Numbered from the stretch's first letter, positions 7,439-15,294 are shown. The stretch: 19,375 nucleotides of DNA from Gammaproteobacteria bacterium (GCA_003645385.1 QNEY01000005.1:1-19375); one strand, 5' to 3'. Notes: generated from the letters alone by a model not told the origin. A program made the numbers and translations.

Positions 7439-8190
7439 TGTTTACTCTGGCCCGTAATGAACTTTACCGATTATTTTTATCACCACTCGCATGGGTGATA
7501 CTGGCACTGAGTCAACTTATTCTGGCCTATTTGTTTTTAACGCATATCGATTATTTTATTCAAATTCAGCCCAAAATATCTGCAATACCAGGTGCACCAG
7601 GTGTAACAGAACTGATTGCAATGCCATTATTGAGCAATACTGCCACCATCTTATTACTACTTGCCCCTCTTATCACGATGCGACTGATCGCTGAAGACCG
7701 TCGCAATGACAGCTTACCTTTGTTGTTATCTGCACCATTATCTATCCACCAAATTGTGCTGGGAAAATATCTAGGGACAGTTAGCTTTTTTATCATCCTT
7801 TTATTGCTGATAAGTTTAATGCCTTTATCTCTCGCCCTAGGTAGTGATTTAGACTTTGGATTACTTGCAGCTGGACTATTAGGTTTGTGTTTATTAGTTG
7901 CCAGTTTTACCGCTATCGGTTTATATCTATCATCGCTAACAAAACAACCTGCTATCGCAGCTATCAGTACATTTAGCTGCTTGTTTTTACTCTGGATTAT
8001 TGACTGGGCAGGTAGCACTCAAATGGCATCCGAATCTTCTGGATTATTTAGCTGGTTATCATCGCTACGACACTTTGAACCTTTACTGCAAGGTGAAGTA
8101 AACACGAGTGATATTGCCTATTACCTGATCATTATTACAGCTTTTCTAGCCTTAACTATTCGCCGACTTGATTCTGAGCGACTCAACTAA
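7438..8190 (+). CDS. ABC-2 type permease, GldF-like
   Basis: This 250-residue inner-membrane protein has about six hydrophobic segments (near 15-35, 65-85, 113-133, 138-165, 172-192 and 224-242). The MRLIAEDRRNDSLPLLLSAPLS block (81-102) between segments 2 and 3 is characteristic of the ABC-2 permease family, including GldF and NosY. It is the membrane subunit for the preceding ATPase. The start codon is GTG at 7438-7440, overlapping the ATPase stop by one base, which implies translational coupling. The GldG-like gene starts 17 bases after its stop. The length is normal for single-domain GldF proteins. The substrate is unknown. Confidence 0.88.
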   Translation: MFTLARNELYRLFLSPLAWVILALSQLILAYLFLTHIDYFIQIQPKISAIPGAPGVTELIAMPLLSNTATILLLLAPLITMRLIAEDRRNDSLPLLLSAPLSIHQIVLGKYLGTVSFFIILLLLISLMPLSLALGSDLDFGLLAAGLLGLCLLVASFTAIGLYLSSLTKQPAIAAISTFSCLFLLWIIDWAGSTQMASESSGLFSWLSSLRHFEPLLQGEVNTSDIAYYLIIITAFLALTIRRLDSERLN

Positions 8191-8207
8191 CAAAGCTCAC
8201 ATTATTT

Positions 8208-9581
8208 ATGAACATTAATCCAAAAACACAACGACAACTTAAAGTTCAAAACATCATCTTTTATCTCTTGGTGGTTTTTGTTGTCATTTTACTGTCCCAG
8301 TTATCACTAAAAACTGATCTCCGAACAGACTGGACAGCAAATAGTCGTCACAGTTTGTCTATTGCCACTACCGATTTTTTAACACAGCTCGACCAAGATA
8401 TTAATATCCAAGCTTTTATAACTCCAAGTCATGAATATCGTAGTTCACTGGAAAATTTACTCACACGTTATCAAAGCCATAGTGACAAACTAAAAGTCAA
8501 TTATATCAATCCAGATTTTTCACCAGAGCTTGTTCGCCAATTAAATATCCAACAACAGGGTGAGATGGTTATATCTCTAGGTAAACAGCAACAACATGTT
8601 ATTGACTTTTCTGAACAATCCCTGACTAACGCACTTATTGCTGTATCTAGGCAGCAAGAGCAATGGTTGGTTTTTATTGAAGGTCATGGTGAACGCAGCC
8701 CTCTCCACACAGCTAACTACAATTTGAGCGTCTGGGGTGAACAACTTAAACAAAAAGGGTTTAAAATCCAGCTCTTAAACTTGGTTGAACATAGCCAGAT
8801 TCCTGCTAATACTGCTGCAGTTATTATTGCCAGCTCTGAACGTGAGTGGTTAGCAGGCGAAATTGATATCATCAAAAACTATATTGCTGATGGTGGTAAT
8901 TTACTGTGGTTATCTGAGCCAGAAAGTAACCGATACCTGACTAGTCTGGCCGAACAGCTGGGGATAGAATTTATCCCTGGCACAGTTATCGACCCCAATG
9001 CTGAAATGCTGGGTATATCTGATCCACAATTTGTTCTTATTACTGATTATGCTAATCATCCAGTGGGTGTTGCTACTTCAGGTGTAACTATATTTCCACA
9101 AGCTGTAGCACTAGAAAGTACTATCGAGAATTCTGATTGGCAGTTCCTGCCTTTATTAACCACTCAATCGAATACTTGGAGTAAAACAAACTCCGTTGAA
9201 CAACAAACAGATCGAACATTAACATTTGAACTTGGTACAGATACTGCCGGCCCACTACATCTGGGCTATTTGTTAACACATATAGATGATGATAATAGTG
9301 AAAATGATAGTGAACAACGTATTGCTATCATTGGTGACGGTGATTTTCTATCCAATACCTATATTGGTAATGGGTCCAATCTCGAACTAGGTATTGGTCT
9401 AATGAACTGGCTCGCGGGTGATGATAATCTGATCATAATTCCAGTAAAAACGACTATCGACAACCAACTTGAATTAACACAGATGCAGTCATTATTTATT
9501 GGGCTTGGTTTTTTAATTATTTTACCAGTATTTCTACTCAGTATTGGCTTCTGGCTGTGGTGGTATAGACGCAAACAATGA
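8208..9581 (+). CDS. GldG-like ABC transporter auxiliary protein
   Basis: The 457-residue protein has one N-terminal membrane segment (about 15-32), a large domain expected in the periplasm, and a C-terminal membrane segment (about 433-453) ending in a basic tail (WYRRKQ). Just after the first membrane segment is DWTANSRHSLS (41-51), matching the D-T-x-x-x-R-x-S-L-S motif of GldG. A later WLVFIEGHGERSP block (about 153-165) is also family-typical. The family (ABC-type uncharacterised transport system auxiliary component) always accompanies a GldA/GldF pair, and here it follows both. It is needed for gliding in Flavobacterium, but no gliding machinery is visible here, so its role is inferred to be assembly or substrate handling for this transporter. 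Its stop overlaps the next start in ATGA (9578-9581). Confidence 0.87.
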   Translation: MNINPKTQRQLKVQNIIFYLLVVFVVILLSQLSLKTDLRTDWTANSRHSLSIATTDFLTQLDQDINIQAFITPSHEYRSSLENLLTRYQSHSDKLKVNYINPDFSPELVRQLNIQQQGEMVISLGKQQQHVIDFSEQSLTNALIAVSRQQEQWLVFIEGHGERSPLHTANYNLSVWGEQLKQKGFKIQLLNLVEHSQIPANTAAVIIASSEREWLAGEIDIIKNYIADGGNLLWLSEPESNRYLTSLAEQLGIEFIPGTVIDPNAEMLGISDPQFVLITDYANHPVGVATSGVTIFPQAVALESTIENSDWQFLPLLTTQSNTWSKTNSVEQQTDRTLTFELGTDTAGPLHLGYLLTHIDDDNSENDSEQRIAIIGDGDFLSNTYIGNGSNLELGIGLMNWLAGDDNLIIIPVKTTIDNQLELTQMQSLFIGLGFLIILPVFLLSIGFWLWWYRRKQ

Positions 9582-10477
9582 AATCAAGTTACTTGAGGAA
9601 TATCACCCTATTACTGCTGATCATCGGCTTATATTGGTTTAATAATCAGAGTAGTACACCTGTTAATAATAGCGAACGACTCACTGCAATAAATAGTGAT
9701 GACATACAACTCATCACGATTACTAGATCCAATATTAGTGAGATATCAATAGAAAAAACATCCTCCGGTTGGCAGATCACCCATCCGATCAAAGCAAGAG
9801 CGAACAACACACGCATAGCGTTATTATTGGGATTGTTAAATACCTACAGCTATGCTCAACAAGCTGACGACAGTAGTAACAGTATGCTAGCCCAATTTGG
9901 CCTGGCACCAGCAAAAGTTAGTCTAAAGCTGAATGACTACATGTTTCAATTTGGTGATAGAGAAACAATCAGCAAACATCGTTATGTTTTACATGATGAC
10001 ATTATTCATTTAATTGACGATCAGGTCACTGCACTGCTCAATGCTAATGTGATAAGTTTTATTGATAACAGACTTATTCTATCGAGTAACATCATCAATA
10101 AATTAGAATTACCTATTCTAAGTGCTGATATGACATTAAGTGATGCTACTGTAACAATTGAAAATAACGACGGCCACTGGCAAAGTGATAGCCAGCTCAA
10201 ACAAGAATCAGCCGTTGATCTCACAATACTTGTGGATGCTTGGCAACAGGCCTATGCATTGCAAGTACAACCGATAAACATCGATACTCAACAAACAGTT
10301 ATACCGAGCTATCACGTAAAAGTTTGGTACCAAAATCAGGATATGCCAGCTGAATTGGAATTACAACTCACTGATCATGCCTTGTTCATTATTGATTGTT
10401 CTCAACAACTAAAGTATCAATTTCCTCGGGCCTTAGTTCTACAGCTACTACCTATGACTATAGGCGCAAAATTATAA
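9578..10477 (+). CDS. DUF4340-domain protein of the Gld-type ABC cassette
   Basis: This 299-residue protein has one N-terminal membrane anchor (about 8-22) and an otherwise soluble, probably periplasmic body. The stretch from about 40 to 200, with the ITRSNISEISIEKTSSGWQI and FGLAPAKVSLKLND segments, looks like DUF4340, a domain usually found next to GldG-like proteins. No catalytic motif is visible. The function is unknown; context suggests a structural partner of the transporter. Both ends are overlapped: the start lies in the GldG stop (ATGA, 9578-9581) and its TAA shares a base with the mutM ATG (TAATG, 10475-10479). This is strong evidence of a single transcript from the transporter into mutM. 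The DUF assignment is from pattern memory and less certain than that of the neighbours. Confidence 0.75.
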   Translation: MKSSYLRNITLLLLIIGLYWFNNQSSTPVNNSERLTAINSDDIQLITITRSNISEISIEKTSSGWQITHPIKARANNTRIALLLGLLNTYSYAQQADDSSNSMLAQFGLAPAKVSLKLNDYMFQFGDRETISKHRYVLHDDIIHLIDDQVTALLNANVISFIDNRLILSSNIINKLELPILSADMTLSDATVTIENNDGHWQSDSQLKQESAVDLTILVDAWQQAYALQVQPINIDTQQTVIPSYHVKVWYQNQDMPAELELQLTDHALFIIDCSQQLKYQFPRALVLQLLPMTIGAKL

Positions 10478-11304
10478 TGCCAGAATTACCTGAGGTCGAG
10501 ACAACCCGTAGTGGTATAGAGCCCTATCTCAAAGAGGCTACAATCACAGACGTTACCATTCGGAATTTTTCATTTCGTTGGCCTATAGAACCTGATCTTG
10601 CAGTCACACTCAAAAACCAAACATTTCAACACATTAAACGTAGAGGAAAGTATTTACTGTTTCAGTGTGATTCTGGCACATTAATTATCCATCTTGGTAT
10701 GTCTGGTAGACTGCGAGTATTAGCCATTGATGATCACATTGATCCAGAGAAGCACGATCATGTTGATATCGAACTGGATAATGGGCATCTTTTAAGATAT
10801 ACCGACCCCCGCCGTTTTGGTGCAATTTTATGGACTTCAGAGCCCATTGAACAACACCATTTACTATCGCATCTGGGACCGGAACCGTTAACCAAACTAT
10901 TTAATGCTAATTATTTATGGCAGAAAAGTCGGTCACGACGGTGTAGTATCAAAACTTTGATTATGAATGGCAAGATCGTTGTTGGTGTTGGAAATATTTA
11001 TGCAAACGAAGCCTTATTTCTATCCGGTATTTTCCCTAAAACAATCGCTAATCAACTAACGCTCGAACAATGCACAACACTTGTAGATGAAATAAAGAGC
11101 GTATTAGTACACGCTATTGTAGCGGGTGGTACTACCTTAAAAGATTTCAGGAAAAACGATGGAAAACCGGGGTATTTTGCCCAAGAACTTAATGTCTATG
11201 GCAGGAAAGATAAAGCATGCTTCCATTGCGGAAGTGCCATACAACATTATAAAGAAACACAGAGGGCTACATATTATTGCCCTCTGTGTCAGAATTCTAT
11301 CTAG
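10477..11304 (+). CDS. mutM: Formamidopyrimidine-DNA glycosylase (Fpg)
   Basis: This 275-residue base-excision repair enzyme removes 8-oxoguanine and formamidopyrimidines and cleaves the abasic site. It begins MPELPEVET: after Met removal Pro2 is the Schiff-base nucleophile and Glu3 the second catalytic residue. Lys58 (RRGKYLL) and the GNIYANE block (172-178) match the conserved lysine and asparagine. The C-terminal zinc finger has Cys248, Cys251, Cys268 and Cys271, with Arg263 in the DNA-contacting loop. I start at ATG 10477 because Pro2 must follow the initiator; an upstream in-frame ATG at 10396 would destroy the active site. The gene overlaps the DUF4340 stop by one base. Its TAG stop (11302-11304) is half of a CTAG shared with the convergent cold-shock gene. 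A strong hairpin inside codons of the zinc finger probably terminates that convergent gene. Confidence 0.97.
   Translation: MPELPEVETTRSGIEPYLKEATITDVTIRNFSFRWPIEPDLAVTLKNQTFQHIKRRGKYLLFQCDSGTLIIHLGMSGRLRVLAIDDHIDPEKHDHVDIELDNGHLLRYTDPRRFGAILWTSEPIEQHHLLSHLGPEPLTKLFNANYLWQKSRSRRCSIKTLIMNGKIVVGVGNIYANEALFLSGIFPKTIANQLTLEQCTTLVDEIKSVLVHAIVAGGTTLKDFRKNDGKPGYFAQELNVYGRKDKACFHCGSAIQHYKETQRATYYCPLCQNSI
11251..11289 (-). terminator. Terminator of the cold-shock gene, embedded in mutM
   Basis: A perfect 11-base stem, ACACAGAGGGC (11257-11267) and GCCCTCTGTGT (11279-11289), encloses an 11-base loop. Read on the minus strand the stem is followed by TTTCTTTAT, a T-rich tract typical of intrinsic termination, 12 bases past the csp stop. 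On the plus strand no T-run follows, so the direction is minus. The element lies within the mutM zinc-finger codons. Confidence 0.7.
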
Positions 11305-11513
11305 CTAACTACAGTTACTTCTTCTGCTTGCCAGCCTTTATCACCTTTAGTGACGGTAAACTCAACTTGTTGACCTTCATCTAATGATTTAAATCCATCA
11401 CCTTGGATTGCACGGAAGTGAACGAATACATCATCACCATCTTCACGTTCTAAAAATCCAAAACCCTTAGCAGCATCAAACCACTTTACACTTCCTGTTA
11501 CTTTTTCAGACAT
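11301..11513 (-). CDS. CspA-family cold-shock protein
   Basis: This 70-residue single cold-shock domain protein binds single-stranded RNA or DNA as an RNA chaperone or antiterminator. RNP1 is KGFGFL (16-21) and RNP2 is VFVHF (29-33); the opening GSVKWFDAAKGFGF is typical of CspA/C/D/E-type proteins. The paralogue within that family cannot be decided. It is convergent with mutM, and the palindrome CTAG at 11301-11304 provides the stop of both genes. Upstream is a 233-base gap holding a TATAAT box about 165 bases before the start and several small hairpins, which resembles the long leader of cold-inducible csp genes. Only a weak AAGAG Shine-Dalgarno is visible about 9 bases before the ATG. Confidence 0.96.
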   Translation of the reverse strand: MSEKVTGSVKWFDAAKGFGFLEREDGDDVFVHFRAIQGDGFKSLDEGQQVEFTVTKGDKGWQAEEVTVVS

Positions 11514-11683
11514 ACAAAATTACTCTTAATTTAAAAATTTTAACGTGGTGATATTTATAAACCACCTAATACAGCTATTGAAAAATAGTTCTATAGCTAC
11601 CAGTAAAAAACTGGTTTCGGTACACTAACAGGATAATAATCAGATAGCAACTAATACAAGATTAGTCTGTTAAACTTATTATA
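11514..11683 (-). promoter_or_regulatory. Putative csp promoter (-10 box) and long structured 5' leader
   Basis: On the minus strand a perfect TATAAT lies at 11683-11678, which would start transcription near 11671 and give a leader of about 158 nt. The matching -35 position is poor (GATAAA at 17 bases). The leader contains several inverted repeats: ACCAGT-AAAAA-ACTGGT (11599-11615), CTATT-GAAA-AATAG (11575-11588), GTGGT/ACCAC (11545-11549 with 11561-11565), and CTAAT/ATTAG near 11653-11666. Leader length and structure recall cspA-type cold-regulated mRNAs; this is inference, not proof of cold induction. Confidence 0.4.
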
Positions 11684-11746
11684 CGTCAATGACATAGCCT
11701 TTATCTGTTATCACAAAACTGACACATTATGATCTTACGAAACTGG

Positions 11747-12049
11747 CTAATTATTCTGCTTGGAAAAGAATTCTGCCATTAGAACAATTTCATCTGACGT
11801 GTAGCCGGATGCGTGATGAAACATAACTGTTGACGGTCTTTCTCCGCTGGTAAACTCTTTCATTTGTTCAATAAAATGCAATTCACTCAGACCCGCTAAT
11901 TTAGGTGTACCACCTACACTATGACCATTGGTACCATGACAGGCGGCACAAGATGAGACCAATAAATCTACATTTCTAACTTCTGCTGCTGATACTGTTA
12001 CCATTAGCAGGCAACATAATAAACTGACAAAAAACATAATCCCGCGCAT
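11747..12049 (-). CDS. Secreted monohaem class I cytochrome c
   Basis: This 100-residue protein has a cleavable-looking signal (basic MRG, hydrophobic core, end near VSAAE) and one CXXCH haem-binding site: Cys34-Ala-Ala-Cys37-His38, counted from the chosen start. The rest, with GTPKLAGL and RPSTVMFHHASGYTSDEIVLMAEFF, matches small periplasmic c-type cytochromes close to c553 and to the cytochrome subunit of flavocytochrome c sulfide dehydrogenase. The methionine in STVM (Met76) is the probable sixth ligand. I chose ATG at 12049 because AAGG lies 8 bases upstream; a TTG at 12073 would add eight polar residues and has no suitable Shine-Dalgarno. The gene stands alone: no flavoprotein or oxidase gene is adjacent, so its electron partner is unknown. 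It is divergent from rluD. Confidence 0.85.
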   Translation of the reverse strand: MRGIMFFVSLLCCLLMVTVSAAEVRNVDLLVSSCAACHGTNGHSVGGTPKLAGLSELHFIEQMKEFTSGERPSTVMFHHASGYTSDEIVLMAEFFSKQNN

Positions 12050-12103
12050 GATTAATACCTTAAACTGAGTCAATTATTGTAGGGCACTCCATTAAGCCTA
12101 CGC

Positions 12104-12109
12104 TATAAT
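12104..12109 (+). promoter_or_regulatory. Possible -10 box of the rluD promoter
   Basis: A perfect TATAAT lies 31 bases before the rluD ATG, in the divergent gap between the cytochrome c gene and rluD. No convincing -35 hexamer is seen at 16-18 bases, so this is a candidate only. Confidence 0.3.
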
Positions 12110-12140
12110 ATAACACCATACATAATTAAAATGATTTCCC

Positions 12141-13103
12141 ATGTCTGAACTATTACAACTAGAAGGCGTTATTCCCGATGAATCTGCCGGGTTACGCCTA
12201 GATCAAGCTTTGGCACAACTGTTCCCTGAATTTTCGCGCGGTCGAATAACCAAATGGATCAAAGCTGGCGAAGTTTCTGTTGATGAACAACAATTCCGTC
12301 CTCGAGATTCTGTTGCGGGTGGCGAACATATTGTCATTGCTGCTCATGTTGAAGTTGTAGATGACACGTGGACAGCTGAAGCAATACAACTCGATATTAT
12401 TCACGAAGATGACGATGTAATAATCATCAATAAACCAGCTGGTATGGTAGTTCACCCAGGTGCAGGAAATCATCAAGGTACATTGGTTAACGCATTATTA
12501 CACCATGCACCTCAACTAGAAACTATCCCTCGTGCCGGAATTGTACACCGCATTGATAAAGGTACAACCGGCTTATTAATGATTGCTAAAACATTACAAG
12601 CTCACAACTCACTTGTTAATCAACTGCAAGAACATACTGTATTACGTGAATATCAAGCCATTGCAATGGGTGTGATGACAGCAGGTGGCACTGTCGATGA
12701 ACCGGTTGGACGACACCCTGTTGATCGTAAACGTCAGGCAGTCATTGGATCAGGCAAGCATGCCATCACCCATTATCGGGTTGAACATCGCTATCGAGCA
12801 CATACTCATATCCGTTGTAAACTCGAAACAGGGCGTACTCATCAAATTCGAGTACATATGGCTCATATACGTTACCCATTGTTAGGTGATCCTGTTTATG
12901 GTGGTCGAATACGACTCCCAAAAGGTGCTAGTGAACAAACTATAGAAACTTTACAAGGTTTTCGAAGGCAAGCATTACATGCTGGCTTATTAGGTTTTAT
13001 TCATCCTGCAACAGAACAGGAAGTCTCATGGCAAATTGATTTGCCAGCAGATATGCAACAGATGCTTGAAACATTAGCTCAAGATCAAAAAGAAAATAGT
13101 TAA
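12141..13103 (+). CDS. rluD: 23S rRNA pseudouridine(1911/1915/1917) synthase
   Basis: The 320-residue enzyme converts three uridines in helix 69 of 23S rRNA to pseudouridine. An N-terminal S4-like RNA-binding domain spans about 17-70 (LRLDQALAQLFPEFSRGRITKWIKAG). The catalytic domain follows, with NKPAGMVVHPG (97-107) and the signature HRIDKGTTGLLMIAK (136-150), whose Asp139 is the catalytic aspartate, at the same number as in E. coli RluD. A further RTHQIRVHMAHI block (about 232-243) is family-typical. The signature reads HRIDKGTTG instead of the commoner HRLDKDTSG; the changes are conservative. RluD rather than RluC is favoured by the VVHPGAGN segment and overall length. The gene ends before a strong bidirectional terminator shared with the EF-G gene. 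Confidence 0.93.
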   Translation: MSELLQLEGVIPDESAGLRLDQALAQLFPEFSRGRITKWIKAGEVSVDEQQFRPRDSVAGGEHIVIAAHVEVVDDTWTAEAIQLDIIHEDDDVIIINKPAGMVVHPGAGNHQGTLVNALLHHAPQLETIPRAGIVHRIDKGTTGLLMIAKTLQAHNSLVNQLQEHTVLREYQAIAMGVMTAGGTVDEPVGRHPVDRKRQAVIGSGKHAITHYRVEHRYRAHTHIRCKLETGRTHQIRVHMAHIRYPLLGDPVYGGRIRLPKGASEQTIETLQGFRRQALHAGLLGFIHPATEQEVSWQIDLPADMQQMLETLAQDQKENS

Positions 13104-13138
13104 ACATTATTATTTTAGCAAGCAATAACGTTAGACAT

Positions 13139-13176
13139 AAAAAGGGGCTGGTTACTAAATAATCAGCCCCTTTTTT
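13139..13176. terminator. Bidirectional intrinsic terminator between rluD and the EF-G gene
   Basis: The stem AAAAAGGGGCTG (13139-13150) / CAGCCCCTTTTT (13164-13175) is a perfect 12-base inverted repeat, extended inward by three weaker pairs, around a short loop. It is followed by T-runs on both strands (TTTTTT to 13176 on plus; TTTTT opposite 13139-13143 on minus). It fits termination of both convergent genes. Confidence 0.92.
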
Positions 13177-13197
13177 GTTTTCTAGCTAAAAGCTATA

Positions 13198-15294
13198 TTA
13201 CTTCTTCTTCTTAGCTTCTTCACGTTCTTTTGTTTCTTTAATTACTTCTTCAGCCACATTACGCGGGCAAGGGCTGTAGTGTAAGAACTCCATTGAGAAC
13301 TGACCACGACCTGATGTCATTGTACGAAGTGAACCGATATAACCAAACATTTCACTCAATGGGACTTCACCATTAATACGAACGCCTGATACACCTGAAT
13401 CTTGTGATTTGATCATGCCACGACGACGGTTAAGATCGCCAATAACATCACCAACATGATCCTCTGGTGTAAACACATCCACTTTCATGATAGGTTCCAT
13501 CAACTGCGGACCCGCTTGTGGCATAGATTGACGATATGCTGCCATCGCTGCTAATTCAAATGCTACTGCTGATGAATCAACCGCATGGAAAGCACCATCA
13601 AACAATGTCACTTTAAAGTCTAAACATGGGAAACCCGCTAATACACCACGTTCTTTCATTTTCTTAAAGCCAGCTTCAACAGCAGACCAGAATTCACGTG
13701 GTACGCTACCACCAGTAACAGTTGATTCAAATTCAAAACCTGTACCTGGCTCACCTGGCTCAATGATGTATTCAATCTTACCGAATTGACCAGAACCACC
13801 CGATTGTTTCTTGTGGGTGTATGAATCTTCAATCCGTTTAGTGATCGTTTCACGGTAAGCTACTTGAGGTGCACCTACTGTTACTTCAACACCATGAGTA
13901 CGTTTTAAGATATCGACTTTGATATCCAAATGTAACTCACCCATGCCTTTGATGATTGTTTCGCCACTTTCTTGATCGGTTTCAACACGGAATGAAGGAT
14001 CTTCTTTAATCATTTTTCCGATAGCGATACCCATTTTCTCAGTACTCGCTTTATCAATCGGTGAAATCGCAATTGAGATAACTGGATCTGGGAATACCAT
14101 TGGCTCTAATGTTGTTGGGTGTTTAGGATCACATAATGTGTGACCTGTCTGCACATCCTTCATACCTACAACAGCGATGATATCACCCGCTTGTGCAGTA
14201 TTTAATTCATTACGATCATCAGCATGCATTTCTACCATTCGGCCGACACGTTCAGTTTTTCCTGTAAACGAGTTAAGAACGCTATCACCTTTATTTAATA
14301 TACCTGAGTAAATCCGGATAAAGGTTAAAGCACCAAAACGGTCATCCATAATTTTGAATGCTAACGCACGAAATGGACCATCAGTTGAAACGATTGCAAA
14401 CTCACCTGTTTCATTACCTTCTTCATCAACTTCTGGTTGTGGTTTAACTTCTGTTGGATCAGGTAAGTAATCAACAACCGCATCCAATATCATTTGTACA
14501 CCTTTGTCTTTAAAGGCACTACCACAGTATGTTGGGAAGAAATCCATTGTTAATGTACCTTTACGGATACATTTTTTGAGATCTTCAATTGAAGGCTCTT
14601 CACCTTCAAGGTATTTTTCCATTAAGTCATCGTCTTGCTCAAGTGCAGTTTCGACTAACATTTCACGGTATTCTTCGATTTGATCAGCCATCTCTGCAGG
14701 TGGCTCTTCAATACGGAAGTCCATAGTGTCTTTTTCGTTATCCCATATCCACGCTTTACGTGTTAATAGGTCAACACAGCCGATGAAATCATCTTCAATA
14801 CCGATTGGAAGAACCATCACTAGAGGGTTAGCACCCAATACGTCTTTAACTTGCTTAACAACACGGAAGAAATCTGCGCCGATACGATCTAGTTTATTAA
14901 CAAAAATAATACGAGATACTTCCGAGTCATTCGCATAACGCCAGTTAGTTTCTGATTGAGGTTCTACACCACCGCTACCACAGAAAACACCAACACCACC
15001 ATCTAACACTTTAAGTGAACGATATACTTCAATTGTGAAATCTACGTGACCCGGAGTATCGATAACGTTTAAACGATGTCCATCCCACTCACATGTCGTT
15101 GCCGCTGATTGAATGGTTATTCCACGTTCAGCTTCTTGATCCATGAAATCCATTGTTGATTCACCATCATGAACTTCACCGACTTTATGAATCTTACCAG
15201 TCAGTTTTAAGATACGCTCTGTCGTAGTGGTCTTACCCGCATCTACATGCGCGAAGATACCGATATTTCTATACTTGGATAAATCTGCAGCCAT
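13198..15294 (-). CDS. fusA2: Elongation factor G, second-copy (EF-G2) type
   Basis: This 698-residue translational GTPase should drive ribosomal translocation and/or ribosome recycling. The G domain has G1 AHVDAGKT (15-22), G2 with RGIT (Thr60), G3 DTPGHVD (79-85) and G4 NKLD (133-136). Domains II-V follow, including the domain IV block FHAVDSSAVAFELAA and the domain V block EPIMKVDVFTPEDHVGDVIGDLNRRRG. The N-terminus MAADLSKYRNIGIFAHVDAGKTTTTER and the FCGSGGVEPQSETNWRYAN segment resemble the additional EF-G paralogue of Vibrio and Pseudomonas, not the str-operon EF-G. The setting agrees: no rpsL, rpsG or tuf is nearby. The gene lies 136 bases after the DUF2818/nuo operon on the same strand and ends in a lysine-rich tail. 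The paralogue call relies on recall of sequences, so another full-length fusA should exist elsewhere in the genome if it is right. Confidence 0.9.
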   Translation of the reverse strand: MAADLSKYRNIGIFAHVDAGKTTTTERILKLTGKIHKVGEVHDGESTMDFMDQEAERGITIQSAATTCEWDGHRLNVIDTPGHVDFTIEVYRSLKVLDGGVGVFCGSGGVEPQSETNWRYANDSEVSRIIFVNKLDRIGADFFRVVKQVKDVLGANPLVMVLPIGIEDDFIGCVDLLTRKAWIWDNEKDTMDFRIEEPPAEMADQIEEYREMLVETALEQDDDLMEKYLEGEEPSIEDLKKCIRKGTLTMDFFPTYCGSAFKDKGVQMILDAVVDYLPDPTEVKPQPEVDEEGNETGEFAIVSTDGPFRALAFKIMDDRFGALTFIRIYSGILNKGDSVLNSFTGKTERVGRMVEMHADDRNELNTAQAGDIIAVVGMKDVQTGHTLCDPKHPTTLEPMVFPDPVISIAISPIDKASTEKMGIAIGKMIKEDPSFRVETDQESGETIIKGMGELHLDIKVDILKRTHGVEVTVGAPQVAYRETITKRIEDSYTHKKQSGGSGQFGKIEYIIEPGEPGTGFEFESTVTGGSVPREFWSAVEAGFKKMKERGVLAGFPCLDFKVTLFDGAFHAVDSSAVAFELAAMAAYRQSMPQAGPQLMEPIMKVDVFTPEDHVGDVIGDLNRRRGMIKSQDSGVSGVRINGEVPLSEMFGYIGSLRTMTSGRGQFSMEFLHYSPCPRNVAEEVIKETKEREEAKKKK

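Noticed and set aside
7566..8018. A 150-codon open frame on the minus strand across the permease gene.
   Set aside because: It is antisense to a clear ABC-2 permease, shows no family motif and has the composition expected of a shadow frame.
10396..10476. An in-frame upstream ATG that would lengthen MutM by 27 residues.
   Set aside because: Fpg needs Pro at position 2 as the catalytic nucleophile, so the start must be the ATG at 10477; the upstream stretch is the end of the DUF4340 gene in another frame.
11599..11615. ACCAGT-AAAAA-ACTGGT hairpin considered as a terminator for the cytochrome c gene.
   Set aside because: The stem is only six pairs and no T-run follows on the minus strand; it fits better as leader structure upstream of csp.
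12050..12073. A TTG start eight codons upstream for the cytochrome c gene.
   Set aside because: It has no Shine-Dalgarno at suitable spacing and would put polar residues ahead of the signal peptide; the ATG at 12049 has AAGG 8 bases upstream.
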